From contig NZ_CABPSP010000015.1 in the NCBI RefSeq assembly GCF_902459765.1, forward strand, positions 124,001 through 188,000: a DNA stretch of 64,000 bases, in the 5' to 3' direction. The stretch is from Pandoraea anapnoica (GTDB lineage: Bacteria; Pseudomonadota; Gammaproteobacteria; Burkholderiales; Burkholderiaceae). This document shows, one piece after another, positions 1 to 8,542 of this stretch. Positions within the stretch are counted from its first letter, which is position 1; each line of letters begins with the position of its first letter. Made by a program: the position numbers and the translations under genes. Under the pieces are notes generated by a model. The model saw only the letters and a list, made by a program, of their open reading frames with translations. It was not told where the DNA came from and ran no database searches.

Positions 1-1644
1 GACGCGCAGTCCGTGAGCGACGCCCCATGCGAGCACGTCGTGATAGGCGTCGAAGTCGTCGCGCTTGCCTGCGGTGCAGGAGCCGCCGTAGGCGATGTCG
101 ATAGCGACGGGGGCGTCCAGCTCCGCGAGTGCCACGCCGTTGCCGGGGTCGCCCGGACGCGCGAGCATCGGCGTGAGGGAGGCCGCGTCGATGCGGATCA
201 CGTCGCGATAGTGCGCGCCGGTGTCGCTCGTCATCCACGGTTCGAGCGTGAAGTCGATGCCTCGCCGCTCCTTGAGGAACGCCACCGTTTTCTCATCCGG
301 TGCAACGATGCCGGTAAAGCCGCCCAGCTCGGCCACCATATTGGTGAGCGTGGCGCGCTCGTCGACCGACATGGCCTGCACGGCGCTGCCCGCATATTCG
401 AAGACGTGGCCAATGGCGCCACCGCTACGGATGGCATCGAGGCGCAGCAGATGGAGTACGACGTCCTTAGCCGTCACACCCGGCGCGAGGTCGCCGTCGA
501 TCTCGATACGCAACGTCTGGGGCACCTTGCAGCGCACGTAGCCCGTCACCCAGCTGTTCGCGATGTCCGTCGCGCCCGCACCGAACGCGAGGCAACCGAG
601 CGCGCCCGCGTGCGGTGTGTGCGAGTCGGTGCCGATCACGATCTGGCCGGGCAACGCGTAGCGCTCGGCCATGAGGGCGTGACAAATGCCATCGGCACCG
701 TGTTCACCGTCATCTGCGAGTTGCCCGTGCGCCAGCACCGGGTAGCGCGCGACGAACTCGCGATGACCGCTCGTCAGGTTTGCGACACCGGGCAACAGTC
801 CTTGCGCGACGTGCGGAAAGCTCTGCGCCGCCAACACCAGATGGTCCTGAAATGCGATGATGCGCGCCGGATCGTGCAGCGCCGCCGGCTCACCGAATGC
901 ACGATGCATCAGATGCGCACACATCCCTGTGAAGTAGTCGTGCGAGAAGCGCCAGTCGACGCGCACGAACACACCGTCGCCATGCTCGACGCCCGGCGTG
1001 GCCGGATGCAGGCGGCGCGCCATGATCTTTTCGACAAGGGTGCGCGGCGGTTGGGCGGGTGTCGTCGCTGCGTTGTCATGCACGAGCGGCGCAGGCCACT
1101 CTGCAAACTTGCTGTACGCCAGCAGACCGCCGCTGCGGATGATCTGCTGCGTGAGGGCGTCGCGCCCCTTGAGGAATTCGGTAATGGGAATGGCTTCGCC
1201 CGCGAGAATGCGGTCGAGCACACCGAAATCGGTCGTCGTCAGAATGCCGATGTTGTCGCAGTTCTGCTGATAGATGCGCTCGAAGCTCTCGGCGACGATC
1301 AGACGGATGCCCGCCGACAACTCCGCCAGCGGACTCGACTCACGCGACGACCCTTTGCCGTAGCGCTTGCCCGCGACGGTGACCTGAAAGCCGCCACGAC
1401 GCACCTCGTGCTCGCCCACGGGCATCTCGTTTCCCGCTTTGAAACCGACGTACGGATAGCGTCCGAGCCGCTCGTCGTACGTCAGCATGACGGTCACAGG
1501 CGTGATTTCGTCCGTTGAAACGTTGTCACGCAGCACGCCAGCCTCGGCGCGCGTGACGGACTCACCCGACAATTGGCGGCGCACGATGGCCGGGTCGTCG
1601 GACAGAAACAGCACGCGGCCGTCGAAACGAATGATGTCTTCCAT
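1..1644 (-). CDS. aconitase-family hydratase, swivel domain first (3' part missing)
   Basis: The reading frame is open from the ATG at 1644 to the window edge (548 codons seen, no stop), so the C-terminus is missing. An AAGGAGA ribosome binding site sits 10 bases upstream. Residues 94-135 carry the small-subunit/swivel signature of LeuD and aconitases (RYGKGSSRESSP, then VAESFERIYQQNCDNIGIL). The 4Fe-4S catalytic domain follows from about residue 200, with IVIGTDSHTPHAGALGC and GSCTAG, the latter matching the cluster-binding SCTNG motif of the family. Domain order is therefore swivel then catalytic, the reverse of classical aconitase. It should hydrate/dehydrate a 2-hydroxy di- or tricarboxylate; isopropylmalate, homoaconitate or a methylcitrate-like acid cannot be told apart. 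A LysR gene on the same strand lies about 1 kb upstream and may regulate it. Confidence 0.85.
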   Translation of the reverse strand, partial: MEDIIRFDGRVLFLSDDPAIVRRQLSGESVTRAEAGVLRDNVSTDEITPVTVMLTYDERLGRYPYVGFKAGNEMPVGEHEVRRGGFQVTVAGKRYGKGSSRESSPLAELSAGIRLIVAESFERIYQQNCDNIGILTTTDFGVLDRILAGEAIPITEFLKGRDALTQQIIRSGGLLAYSKFAEWPAPLVHDNAATTPAQPPRTLVEKIMARRLHPATPGVEHGDGVFVRVDWRFSHDYFTGMCAHLMHRAFGEPAALHDPARIIAFQDHLVLAAQSFPHVAQGLLPGVANLTSGHREFVARYPVLAHGQLADDGEHGADGICHALMAERYALPGQIVIGTDSHTPHAGALGCLAFGAGATDIANSWVTGYVRCKVPQTLRIEIDGDLAPGVTAKDVVLHLLRLDAIRSGGAIGHVFEYAGSAVQAMSVDERATLTNMVAELGGFTGIVAPDEKTVAFLKERRGIDFTLEPWMTSDTGAHYRDVIRIDAASLTPMLARPGDPGNGVALAELDAPVAIDIAYGGSCTAGKRDDFDAYHDVLAWGVAHGLRV

Positions 1645-2055
1645 GCCTGTGAATCTCCTTGCGAAGAAGGATATCCCCAAGGCATGAGGTGTCATCTTGC
1701 CATCTGAGCAAGGTCGCCGTGACGGATTGCGATACCCAAGTCATATCGTGGGCGTCGCCCGACCCAACGCATCATATGTTTTTTGGGAAAATTCCTAAAA
1801 ATGGAAGTTACAAATACCAGAGGTGCGCAAGAAACGGGGCCGTGAGCTTCCGGCGTGCATCAGTGCGCCACGGGGAGACTAGATTGGATAGGCGCCGTCG
1901 ACGGGGGTAACACGACGCCGACGATGCACGTACGAAATGCAGACCCTTTCCACCACAGGGGCACCGGGTTCGCGTGGCGTACGGAGGTTGTCAACCTTGG
2001 CGCACGAACTGCTTACGAGCACCCGCCGTGCGTTATTTCCATAGGAGCCGATGCA
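1645..2055. other. intergenic region upstream of the small-gene pair
   Basis: About 410 bases between the divergent aconitase-family gene and the coupled small genes. The stretch 1770-1830 is AT-richer than its surroundings and probably holds the promoters. The frame of the downstream gene stays open back to 1855, but the translation there has no recognisable features. Nothing else is supported. Confidence 0.4.
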
Positions 2056-2319
2056 ATGGCATTCAATAACATTGGGCCGCTAACATTCCTGAACCCGAAC
2101 CAGGCAGCATATTGGTGGTACGTGAGGAATGGCGGCGAAGATTTAGGCACGCAATTTGCCAGCGCCGACGTCAAAACGCCGAATAGTGGGGGAATCCATC
2201 GCGCCGACAACCAGCGCAAAGAAAAGGATAACAACGGTCACACAACGTACTACGTGACCATTACTAACCTTGGGCCGGGCGGCGCCTGGCATAACCTGCA
2301 AGGTGGGGGGATGGTATGA
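2056..2319 (+). CDS. hypothetical small protein (87 aa), first of a coupled pair
   Basis: Start chosen at the ATG at 2056 because an AGGAG lies 8 bases upstream (2043-2047); the frame is open further upstream to 1855 without another convincing ribosome binding site. The 87-residue product begins MAFNNIGPLTFLNPNQ, is rich in Asn, Gly and aromatic residues, has no signal peptide or membrane segment, and ends in a Gly-rich tail (NLQGGGMV). The TYYVTITNLGPGG stretch looks like a beta-strand. The stop codon overlaps the start of the next gene (ATGA), so the two are probably translated together. I do not recognise the family. Confidence 0.6.
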   Translation: MAFNNIGPLTFLNPNQAAYWWYVRNGGEDLGTQFASADVKTPNSGGIHRADNQRKEKDNNGHTTYYVTITNLGPGGAWHNLQGGGMV

Positions 2320-2519
2320 AAATGATCGTCATTGTCAACAAGCAAGGGGAGCTTGTCGCCGCGCAGCAAGGTGACGGCACGAGACGCGGTCAGGGCGCGG
2401 GCATCGTCGCCGGCCCCGATCAGCAGGCCCACGTTATCGACGTTCCCGAAGAAGTGTTGAAACTGAGCGATCCGCAGGCGTTCTCTGCGCGAATCGGTTC
2501 GATGGTGCCTCGCACCTAA
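2316..2519 (+). CDS. hypothetical small protein (67 aa), second of a coupled pair
   Basis: The ATG at 2316 overlaps the upstream stop by four bases (ATGA), so translational coupling is expected. The 67-residue protein starts with a beta-like segment (MKMIVIVNKQGELVAAQQG), continues with a Gly-rich linker and has an acidic segment VIDVPEEVLKLSDPQAF that could form a helix. No signal peptide, membrane segment or known motif is visible. It may form a complex with the preceding protein; function unknown. Confidence 0.6.
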   Translation: MKMIVIVNKQGELVAAQQGDGTRRGQGAGIVAGPDQQAHVIDVPEEVLKLSDPQAFSARIGSMVPRT

Positions 2520-2606
2520 ATCGGCAACTTAACGGCAATCCCGTCGCTTCTTGATCGGTCAATGTTTCATGAGGCGGCGGGCCAGCCGACCTGCGGCGGC
2601 GTCGGC

Positions 2607-3512
2607 TCATGCCTTCTGCGCAAGAAAATTCAATAACGTTGCGGCCGCTGCGTTCAGACGGTCCTGTTCGAGGAAGACCAGCCATAGCTGACGATGCGCC
2701 CACTCGTCCGTGAGCGGGCGCACCACAACATCCAGCTTGCCGACGTACAACTGTCCCACCTGCTCGGGGGCAATGGCGATGCCGAGTCCGGCGTGCGCCA
2801 TGCGGCACAGCGCGTCGAGACTGGAGACGCGGATCTTGATACGCAACGACTCGCCCGCCGCACTCGCCTGCTGACGCAGCATCTGCGTGAGCGCGCTGTT
2901 GCCCTGAAGCCCCACCAGCGTCTCGCCGACACACGCGGAAAACGGAATCTCGCCGGTACGCGCCGCAAGCGGGTGCCCCGCGGGCAAAATCACGGCGAGT
3001 CGGTCGCGGCGGTACGGCACCATCGTGAACGCTTCGATACCCTCGACGGCGTTGCAGATGCCGACGTCCACCGCACGCTCGGCCACGCGTTGCAGCACTT
3101 CGTTGCTGTGCTGTTCGTCGAGTTCGACATCCACGGCGGAAAAGACACGCCCGAACGCCGCCAGATCCTCCGGCAGGAACTGCACGATGGCCGACAGATT
3201 GGCCGCAATGCGCACGCTGCCGCGCGCGCCCTCGTGGAATTGGGACAGCTCTGCGCCCAGCGATTCGATCGTGCCTAGAATACGTTCAGCGTAACGGCGT
3301 ACCGTCTCGCCCACCGGCGTAACGGTGATGCCGCGCTGGTGACGCTGGATGAGCGGGAGCCCCACGATGGCTTCGATGTCGGCAATGCGACGGCTGATCG
3401 CCGAAGGCGCGATGAATTCGCGCTCGGCGGCGCGCGCCATGCTCCGCTCCTGGCAGACGGCCACGAAAAGACGCAAAGAAGTGAGGTCAAGCTTGCGGAG
3501 AAGGTTTTCCAT
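2607..3512 (-). CDS. LysR-family transcriptional regulator
   Basis: 301 residues from the ATG at 3512 (MENLLRKLDLTSLRLF). The N-terminal winged helix-turn-helix (residues ~8-65, with ERSMARAAEREFIAPSAISRRIADIE) is typical of LysR regulators, and the rest is the LysR effector-binding domain. The frame stays open 39 codons further upstream, but that extension lacks the family pattern. It is divergent from the ATCase gene across 135 bases and on the same strand as the aconitase-family gene downstream. Its target and inducer are unknown; autoregulation from the shared divergent region is likely. Confidence 0.9.
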   Translation of the reverse strand: MENLLRKLDLTSLRLFVAVCQERSMARAAEREFIAPSAISRRIADIEAIVGLPLIQRHQRGITVTPVGETVRRYAERILGTIESLGAELSQFHEGARGSVRIAANLSAIVQFLPEDLAAFGRVFSAVDVELDEQHSNEVLQRVAERAVDVGICNAVEGIEAFTMVPYRRDRLAVILPAGHPLAARTGEIPFSACVGETLVGLQGNSALTQMLRQQASAAGESLRIKIRVSSLDALCRMAHAGLGIAIAPEQVGQLYVGKLDVVVRPLTDEWAHRQLWLVFLEQDRLNAAAATLLNFLAQKA

Positions 3513-3647
3513 ACCCGTACGGCAAAACACCGGAAATGCCGGAAACGCCCGGCTGGCGCGGCCCCGCGAGGGGCACGTCTTTTGCTGGACAAACAACGAA
3601 TCGACGCCTATTATACGCATCGCGTACACATTCCTGCCGACCCGACC

Positions 3648-4931
3648 ATGAGTGCACAGCAGACTTTCCTGCGCGACGCGATGCGTCGCCTGAACATGAC
3701 CCGCGACACCTTCGCCGAGCGCATCGGCGTTCGTCGGCGCGCCCTCGACACCTGGCTGCTGCCCGAAGATTCCAGCGAATATCGCACGATGCCGAGCATC
3801 GTGGAGAAATTCGTCGGCGAAATTCTAGGTCGCGAGGCGCCGTCTGCGGAATCTACGCAAAGCGCACACAAGCCGCTGCGCGAACGCATGGGCCTCGACG
3901 GCAAGCCGCATCTGATCTCCGTCGACCAGTTCTCGCGCGATTCGCTGGAAGAATTGTTCCACGTTGCCGACATCATGCAACCGATCGCGCGCCGCCAGAA
4001 GATCTCGCGCGTGCTCGAAGGCGCGGTACTCGGCAATCTGTTCTTCGAAGCCAGCACCCGCACCCGCGTGAGCTTCGGCTCCGCCTTCTGCCGCCTCGGC
4101 GGCTCGGTGTGCGACACGACCGGCTTCACGTTCTCCTCGATGGCCAAGGGCGAATCGATCTACGACACGAGCCGTGTCATGAGCGGTTATGTCGACGCGC
4201 TTGTCGTGCGTCACCCGGAAAAGGGCTCGGTCGCCGAATTCGCGCGCGCCACGAACATCCCCGTCATCAACGGCGGCGACGGCCCGGGCGAACACCCGAG
4301 TCAGGCCATTCTCGATCTGTACACCATCGGCCGCGAGTTCTCGCGTCTGGGCAAGCTGGTCGACGGCGCGCACGTGGCGATGGTCGGCGACCTGCGCTAC
4401 GGCCGCACGGTGCACTCACTCATCAAGCTGCTCGCGCTGTATCGCGGCCTGAAGTTCACGCTGATCTCGCCGCCGTCGCTGGAAATGCCGACGTACATTC
4501 TCGACCAGATCTCGCAGAACGGCCACGTCATCGTGCAGAGCAATTCGCTCGCCGATCTGGCCGGTGCGGACGTGGTCTACGCGACGCGCATCCAGAAGGA
4601 GCGCTTTGCCGACGAGGCCATCGAAGGCTACACGCCGGATTTCCAGATCAACGAAGCGCTGATCAACCAGTATTGCGATAGCCGCACGATCATCATGCAC
4701 CCGCTGCCGCGCGACAGCCGCCCGGGCGCCAACGATCTGTCGACGGACCTGAATCACGATCCGCGTCTGGCCATCTTCCGTCAGACGGACAACGGCATTC
4801 CGGTGCGCATGGCGATCTTCGCGATCCTGCTCGGCGTAGACAAGCAAGTGCAGCACAGCATGCGCGACGCCGCCTGGCGCTCGCCGTCGCACATCGGTCC
4901 GGACGACGCGCTGTTCGACGGTCTCGACTGA
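3648..4931 (+). CDS. pyrB: aspartate carbamoyltransferase with N-terminal HTH-like extension
   Basis: 427 residues from the ATG at 3648. Residues ~5-65 resemble an XRE-type helix-turn-helix (LNMTRDTFAERIGVRRRALDTWL). From about residue 90 it is a full ATCase/OTCase fold: FEASTRTRVSF is the carbamoyl-phosphate loop, HPSQAILDLYTI lies in the catalytic core, and HPLPR is the family signature near the C-terminus. It should transfer a carbamoyl group to aspartate in pyrimidine synthesis. The common bacterial catalytic chain is about 310 residues, so roughly 90 residues are extra. No pyrI or dihydroorotase gene is adjacent. A long-form ATCase like this is, to my knowledge, found in Burkholderiales; whether it is the housekeeping enzyme cannot be told here. 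No clear ribosome binding site is seen. Confidence 0.85.
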   Translation: MSAQQTFLRDAMRRLNMTRDTFAERIGVRRRALDTWLLPEDSSEYRTMPSIVEKFVGEILGREAPSAESTQSAHKPLRERMGLDGKPHLISVDQFSRDSLEELFHVADIMQPIARRQKISRVLEGAVLGNLFFEASTRTRVSFGSAFCRLGGSVCDTTGFTFSSMAKGESIYDTSRVMSGYVDALVVRHPEKGSVAEFARATNIPVINGGDGPGEHPSQAILDLYTIGREFSRLGKLVDGAHVAMVGDLRYGRTVHSLIKLLALYRGLKFTLISPPSLEMPTYILDQISQNGHVIVQSNSLADLAGADVVYATRIQKERFADEAIEGYTPDFQINEALINQYCDSRTIIMHPLPRDSRPGANDLSTDLNHDPRLAIFRQTDNGIPVRMAIFAILLGVDKQVQHSMRDAAWRSPSHIGPDDALFDGLD

Positions 4932-4992
4932 TTTCGCACGCCACGAACGCATCGGAGAAATCCGAATCGTTCGTCGGACGATGCCGATACTG

Positions 4993-5025
4993 CACTGCCC
5001 CCAAGGATTTTTCGCGGGGGCAGTG
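4993..5025 (+). terminator. strong hairpin between ATCase gene and fbp
   Basis: A perfect 10-bp stem (CACTGCCCCC at 4993-5002 with GGGGGCAGTG at 5016-5025) and a 13-base loop, lying 60 bases after the ATCase stop. The T-run is weak, so termination may be partial. Confidence 0.6.
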
Positions 5026-5090
5026 TCGCTTTACGAGTAAAATTGCGGGCATCTCGATATGTACGCTTTTTCGCTTTTCCGGAGGCCCAC

Positions 5091-6104
5091 ATGCGGCGCA
5101 AGACCCTTACCCAATATCTGATCGAACAGCAGCGGGAATTCAACAACATTCCCGCCGAGCTTCGTCTGCTGATCGAAGTCGTCGCACGTGCGTGCAAGTC
5201 CATCAGCCACGCTGTGTCCAAGGGCGCGCTCGGTGGTGTACTGGGCAGCGCGGGTAGCGAGAATGTTCAGGGCGAAGTTCAGAAGAAGCTCGACGTGATT
5301 TCCAACGAGATCATGCTCGAAGCGAACGAATGGGGCGGTCATCTGGCGGCGATGGCCTCGGAAGAGATGGAAGACGTCTTCCACATTCCGAACCGCTATC
5401 CGCAGGGCGAATACCTGCTGATGTTCGACCCGCTCGACGGTTCGTCGAACATCGACGTCAACGTGTCGATCGGCACGATCTTCTCTGTGCTGCGTTGCCC
5501 CGAAGGCGTGACGGATCCGACCGAGAAGGACTTCCTGCAACCGGGCACGCAGCAAGTGGCGGCCGGTTATGCGGTGTACGGTCCGCAGACGGTGCTGGTG
5601 CTCACGACGGGTCATGGCGTGAACTGCTTCACGCTCGATCGCGAGATGGGTTCTTGGGTGCTGACGCAGGAAGGCATGCGCATTCCGGAAGACACCAAGG
5701 AATTCGCGATCAACATGTCGAACGAGCGTCACTGGTATCCGCCGGTGCAGCGTTACATCGGCGAGTTGCTGCAAGGCAAGGAAGGCGTGCGCGGCAAGGA
5801 CTTCAATATGCGCTGGATCGCGTCGATGGTGGCGGACGTGCATCGCATTCTGACGCGCGGCGGTGTGTTCATGTATCCGGCAGACAAGCGCGATCCGGAC
5901 AAGCCGGGCAAGCTGCGCATCATGTACGAAGCGAACCCGATGAGCTTCCTCGTCGAGCAGGCAGGCGGCGCGGCCACGAACGGCACGCAGCGCATTCTCG
6001 ACATTCAGCCGCAGAAGCTGCATGAGCGTGTTGCAGTGTTCCTCGGCTCGAAGAACGAAGTCGAACGTGTGACCGGTTATCACCACGAAGCCGACAAGAA
6101 GTAA
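5091..6104 (+). CDS. fbp: fructose-1,6-bisphosphatase, class I
   Basis: 337 residues from the ATG at 5091, preceded by GGAGG (5081-5085). The metal/phosphate site of class I FBPases is plain: ASEEMEDVF, then [17 protein letters not shown], followed later by [17 protein letters not shown] and the C-terminal [10 protein letters not shown]. It hydrolyses fructose 1,6-bisphosphate to fructose 6-phosphate in gluconeogenesis in the cytosol. Length is normal for the family. The preceding hairpin suggests its own transcription unit. An in-frame upstream start at 5043 is not favoured because it lacks a ribosome binding site. Confidence 0.97.
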   Translation: MRRKTLTQYLIEQQREFNNIPAELRLLIEVVARACKSISHAVSKGALGGVLGSAGSENVQGEVQKKLDVISNEIMLEANEWGGHLAAMASEEMEDVFHIPNRYPQGEYLLMFDPLDGSSNIDVNVSIGTIFSVLRCPEGVTDPTEKDFLQPGTQQVAAGYAVYGPQTVLVLTTGHGVNCFTLDREMGSWVLTQEGMRIPEDTKEFAINMSNERHWYPPVQRYIGELLQGKEGVRGKDFNMRWIASMVADVHRILTRGGVFMYPADKRDPDKPGKLRIMYEANPMSFLVEQAGGAATNGTQRILDIQPQKLHERVAVFLGSKNEVERVTGYHHEADKK

Positions 6105-6249
6105 GCGATGTGAAGACGCGATTTCGTCGTCGCGAAGGCGATGCAATGTCGTGAAATTTTTTCGCGATGACGGAAGCGCAGGATTTCTGAAATTTCAATG
6201 ATTTACGCGTGACTGACGCAGTCACAGCAAAAAATCTTCGAAAAAAGTA

Positions 6250-6277
6250 GTGACAAATCCATAAAGTCTGCTAATAT
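6250..6277 (+). promoter_or_regulatory. probable promoter of tRNA-Thr
   Basis: GTGACA (6250-6255) and TAATAT (6272-6277) with a 16-bp spacer, ending 16 bases before the mature tRNA. It is a reasonable sigma-70 match; no other gene nearby needs it. Confidence 0.5.
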
Positions 6278-6293
6278 CTCACTTCTTCGCAGC

Positions 6294-6369
6294 GCCGGAG
6301 TAGCTCAGTCGGTAGAGCAGCTCATTCGTAATGAGAAGGTCGGGGGTTCGATTCCTCTCTCCGGCACCA
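6294..6369 (+). tRNA. tRNA-Thr (anticodon CGT)
   Basis: A 76-base cloverleaf with CCA encoded. The acceptor stem GCCGGAG pairs exactly with CTCCGGC; the D arm contains AGCTCAGTCGGTAGAGC; the anticodon stem CTCAT/ATGAG encloses TCGTA with CGT at 34-36; the T arm has GGTTCGATTCC. CGT reads ACG threonine codons. Confidence 0.95.
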
Positions 6370-6425
6370 GCGACTTACTCAGTCCCTGGTGATGCAAGCA
6401 AGACGAAGTACTCAGCAGTCAACAG

Positions 6426-6460
6426 AAAAGCCGCCCGATTATGTCGCGCGGCTTTTTTGT
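6426..6460 (+). terminator. rho-independent terminator after tRNA-Thr
   Basis: AAAAGCCGC (6426-6434) pairs with GCGGCTTTT (6448-6456) and is followed by more T residues. It ends the tRNA transcript. Confidence 0.8.
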
Positions 6461-6522
6461 TTTTCAGCGTTCTCCGATGCCGGGGAGAGGCATCGAATCC
6501 TCCCCCTCTGCGCAGCCCCTCA

Positions 6523-7182
6523 TCACCTTCCGGCGTTACCTTCGTCATCATCGATGGCATTGTCGTTCGCGCCATCCTCGTCTTCGGCGGGTTGCGCCAT
6601 CCACTCGTGGTAACCCGCGACCCCCATCTTGCGCATCAGCGCTTCATTACGTTCGTAAATCGTTTCCGCTTCCGGGAACGCTTCCACCGCGCGGTCGATG
6701 CTCGCCTCGCGCAGCAAATGCAGCATTGGATACGGCGAACGGTTCGTGAAATTCTCGGCGTCGTCGGGATCCGTACCTTCGAACTGATAGTCCGGATGGA
6801 AACTCGCGATCTGTAGTTCGCCTTCGAGCTGCAACTGCTTGAGCATGCGCTCGGCAAAGAACAGTGCGTCGTTGTACTCGTGGAAGTCGAGCAACGCGTC
6901 CGGCACGATTAGCAGCGTCGTATCGACCGCTTGCGGGTCGACCTGCGCCAGCCACTGCAATTCCTTCTCCAGATCGAGCAGCACGCCCTCCATATCGCGC
7001 GCGGCGCTCACGGCATACCGGATCTGATCCTTGACGTGTACCGCCTTCGCGAACGGGCAAAGGTTCAGGCCGATTACGGCGCGCGTGAGCCAGTGGCGCG
7101 TCGCCGCAATCACGGCCTCGTTGTCCTGTCGCTGCAACGGGTTCGTGGAGGATGCGGCGTCTGGAATGTTTTTCTCCGTCAT
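6523..7182 (-). CDS. DUF1415 family protein
   Basis: 219 residues, cytosolic, no signal peptide. The conserved DUF1415 pattern is visible: WLTRAVIGLNLCPFAKAV near residues 32-50, then SFHPDYQF and SPYPMLHLLREASID. The C-terminal ~25 residues are acidic and look disordered. The family has no established biochemical role; the conserved Cys-Pro-Phe and His residues suggest a catalytic or metal site, which is inference only. It is transcribed away from the ankyrin-like genes. Confidence 0.85.
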   Translation of the reverse strand: MTEKNIPDAASSTNPLQRQDNEAVIAATRHWLTRAVIGLNLCPFAKAVHVKDQIRYAVSAARDMEGVLLDLEKELQWLAQVDPQAVDTTLLIVPDALLDFHEYNDALFFAERMLKQLQLEGELQIASFHPDYQFEGTDPDDAENFTNRSPYPMLHLLREASIDRAVEAFPEAETIYERNEALMRKMGVAGYHEWMAQPAEDEDGANDNAIDDDEGNAGR

Positions 7183-7340
7183 ACAAAAGCGTGGCGATGA
7201 TTCATGAATACCGCATTGTAGTGCGGCATTCGCCTCGCGTCGGCATGTCCGTCTTGGAGAACCTCACGGGACATATGCCAAAACCCGCGCCCGGCGCGTG
7301 CGCGACCATGTGGCTTCTCCACGCCACGCGCCCAACGACC

Positions 7341-8528
7341 ATGCCCGGTACCCCGCCCATCACCACTCGTGCGCACAGCACGTACACCCACGGCACCAGC
7401 GACAGCATCGCCGCTTCCCGCCCGCAGCCAGAGGTACGGCATTTGTCCGCCACGTCGTTGGTCGACCTGCTCGACGTGCGACGCGGCTCGCTATATCGCA
7501 CACAGGACATCTGGAACACGCTCGTCGACCCGCTGAGTTGTGCCGGGCGCGAGTTGCGCGGCGCCTGCAAAGCCGCATCGCCAAACGGCCCCCTGTTTCT
7601 CGAAATGGTGACGTTGCTGACCATGCCCGAATCGGAGCGCACGATAGATCGGCTCACAGACGCAGGCGTCTTCCTCATTCCAGCGCGTGCTGGATATCTG
7701 CGTCCCGAAGACGCCGCCCTGCTACGCAGCAACGAAGGACTGCTCCTCTGGCTGCAATACGCCGCGCCACCGACGGCTTACCTCAAGATGTTCGACGGCT
7801 CCGACATCTTCGGTGCAACGTCCATGCACGACCGGGCGCGTATTGCCAAGATTCTGCGGATTCTCCTGGCTTGCGGACGAGACCGCACGGCCGCCACGCC
7901 GTCGAATCCGTCCGACCTCGCCCCCGTCAATCCGCTCTCTCATCTGTGCAGTCAGGTCGCGCCGCACTGGTTGCGCCGCGTGCTCGAACTTGGCGGCTGC
8001 CCACATCAAATGAGCCAGCGGGGTGTGCCGCTGATTGTAAGCGCCATGCGTGCCGAAGCGATCCGGCTGCACAACGCCGGGCAAGACTTCATGCGCGCGC
8101 ATACCTCGCTTCGGCAACTCGCCGAACTGCTCAAACGGCACGGCGCCGATCTGACGCAAGCGAGCGGGCGCGGCGTGCCCGCCGTCGCCCTGCTCGCGTT
8201 TCACGGGCTGTGCGGTGCGGCCGAAGCGCTGCTGATCAGCGGTGCCAGTCCCAACGCGGCCGACCGGCAAGGAAACACTCTCATGCATCACCTGGCTCAG
8301 GTATTGCACATGCGCGAGTCCCCAACGCATACCGAAAACGCCAAGCTCGCGCATTACGCCCTGATCCTCAGCCTGCGCCACGGCGGCAATCTGGACGTGC
8401 CGAACGCGGCGGGACATACGGCCCGCTCATTGTTGCCTGAACCAACAGCGCTCGGCCCGCAAGTCGACGACGCATTACTCACGACCGCCCGCACGACCGC
8501 GCTCCGCCGCATCAGACCCCTTAGCTGA
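7341..8528 (+). CDS. ankyrin-repeat-like protein A
   Basis: About 395 residues if translation begins at 7341; the frame is open back to 7152 and no start has a good ribosome binding site, so this one was chosen by alignment with the paralogue that follows. An N-terminal conserved block (LVDLLDVRRG, TQDIWNTLVDPLSCAGRELRG) precedes a leucine-rich middle and C-terminal ankyrin-like repeats (LLKRHGADLTQASGRGVPAVALLAFHGLCGAAEALL, shown here only by these positions ~300-345, then GNTLMHHLAQ and LILSLRHGGNLDVPNAAGHT). Ankyrin repeats usually mediate protein binding. No signal peptide or transmembrane segment is seen. It lies 15 bases before protein B, so the pair forms an operon. An effector role is possible but unproven. 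Confidence 0.7.
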   Translation: MPGTPPITTRAHSTYTHGTSDSIAASRPQPEVRHLSATSLVDLLDVRRGSLYRTQDIWNTLVDPLSCAGRELRGACKAASPNGPLFLEMVTLLTMPESERTIDRLTDAGVFLIPARAGYLRPEDAALLRSNEGLLLWLQYAAPPTAYLKMFDGSDIFGATSMHDRARIAKILRILLACGRDRTAATPSNPSDLAPVNPLSHLCSQVAPHWLRRVLELGGCPHQMSQRGVPLIVSAMRAEAIRLHNAGQDFMRAHTSLRQLAELLKRHGADLTQASGRGVPAVALLAFHGLCGAAEALLISGASPNAADRQGNTLMHHLAQVLHMRESPTHTENAKLAHYALILSLRHGGNLDVPNAAGHTARSLLPEPTALGPQVDDALLTTARTTALRRIRPLS

Positions 8529-8542
8529 CCCGCTCACCCGCC

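Noticed and set aside
13-1518. 501-residue open frame on the + strand
   Set aside because: Shadow of the aconitase-family gene on the minus strand; Arg/Ala/His-rich translation without motifs.
1855-2055. In-frame N-terminal extension of the small protein at 2056
   Set aside because: No ribosome binding site at 1855 or 1924, whereas AGGAG is correctly placed for 2056.
5031-6146. 371-residue minus-strand frame opposite fbp
   Set aside because: Antisense shadow; His/Arg-rich composition and no family pattern.
6105-6249. Partial inverted repeats after fbp considered as terminator
   Set aside because: The pairing is interrupted and lacks a T-run in the right place.
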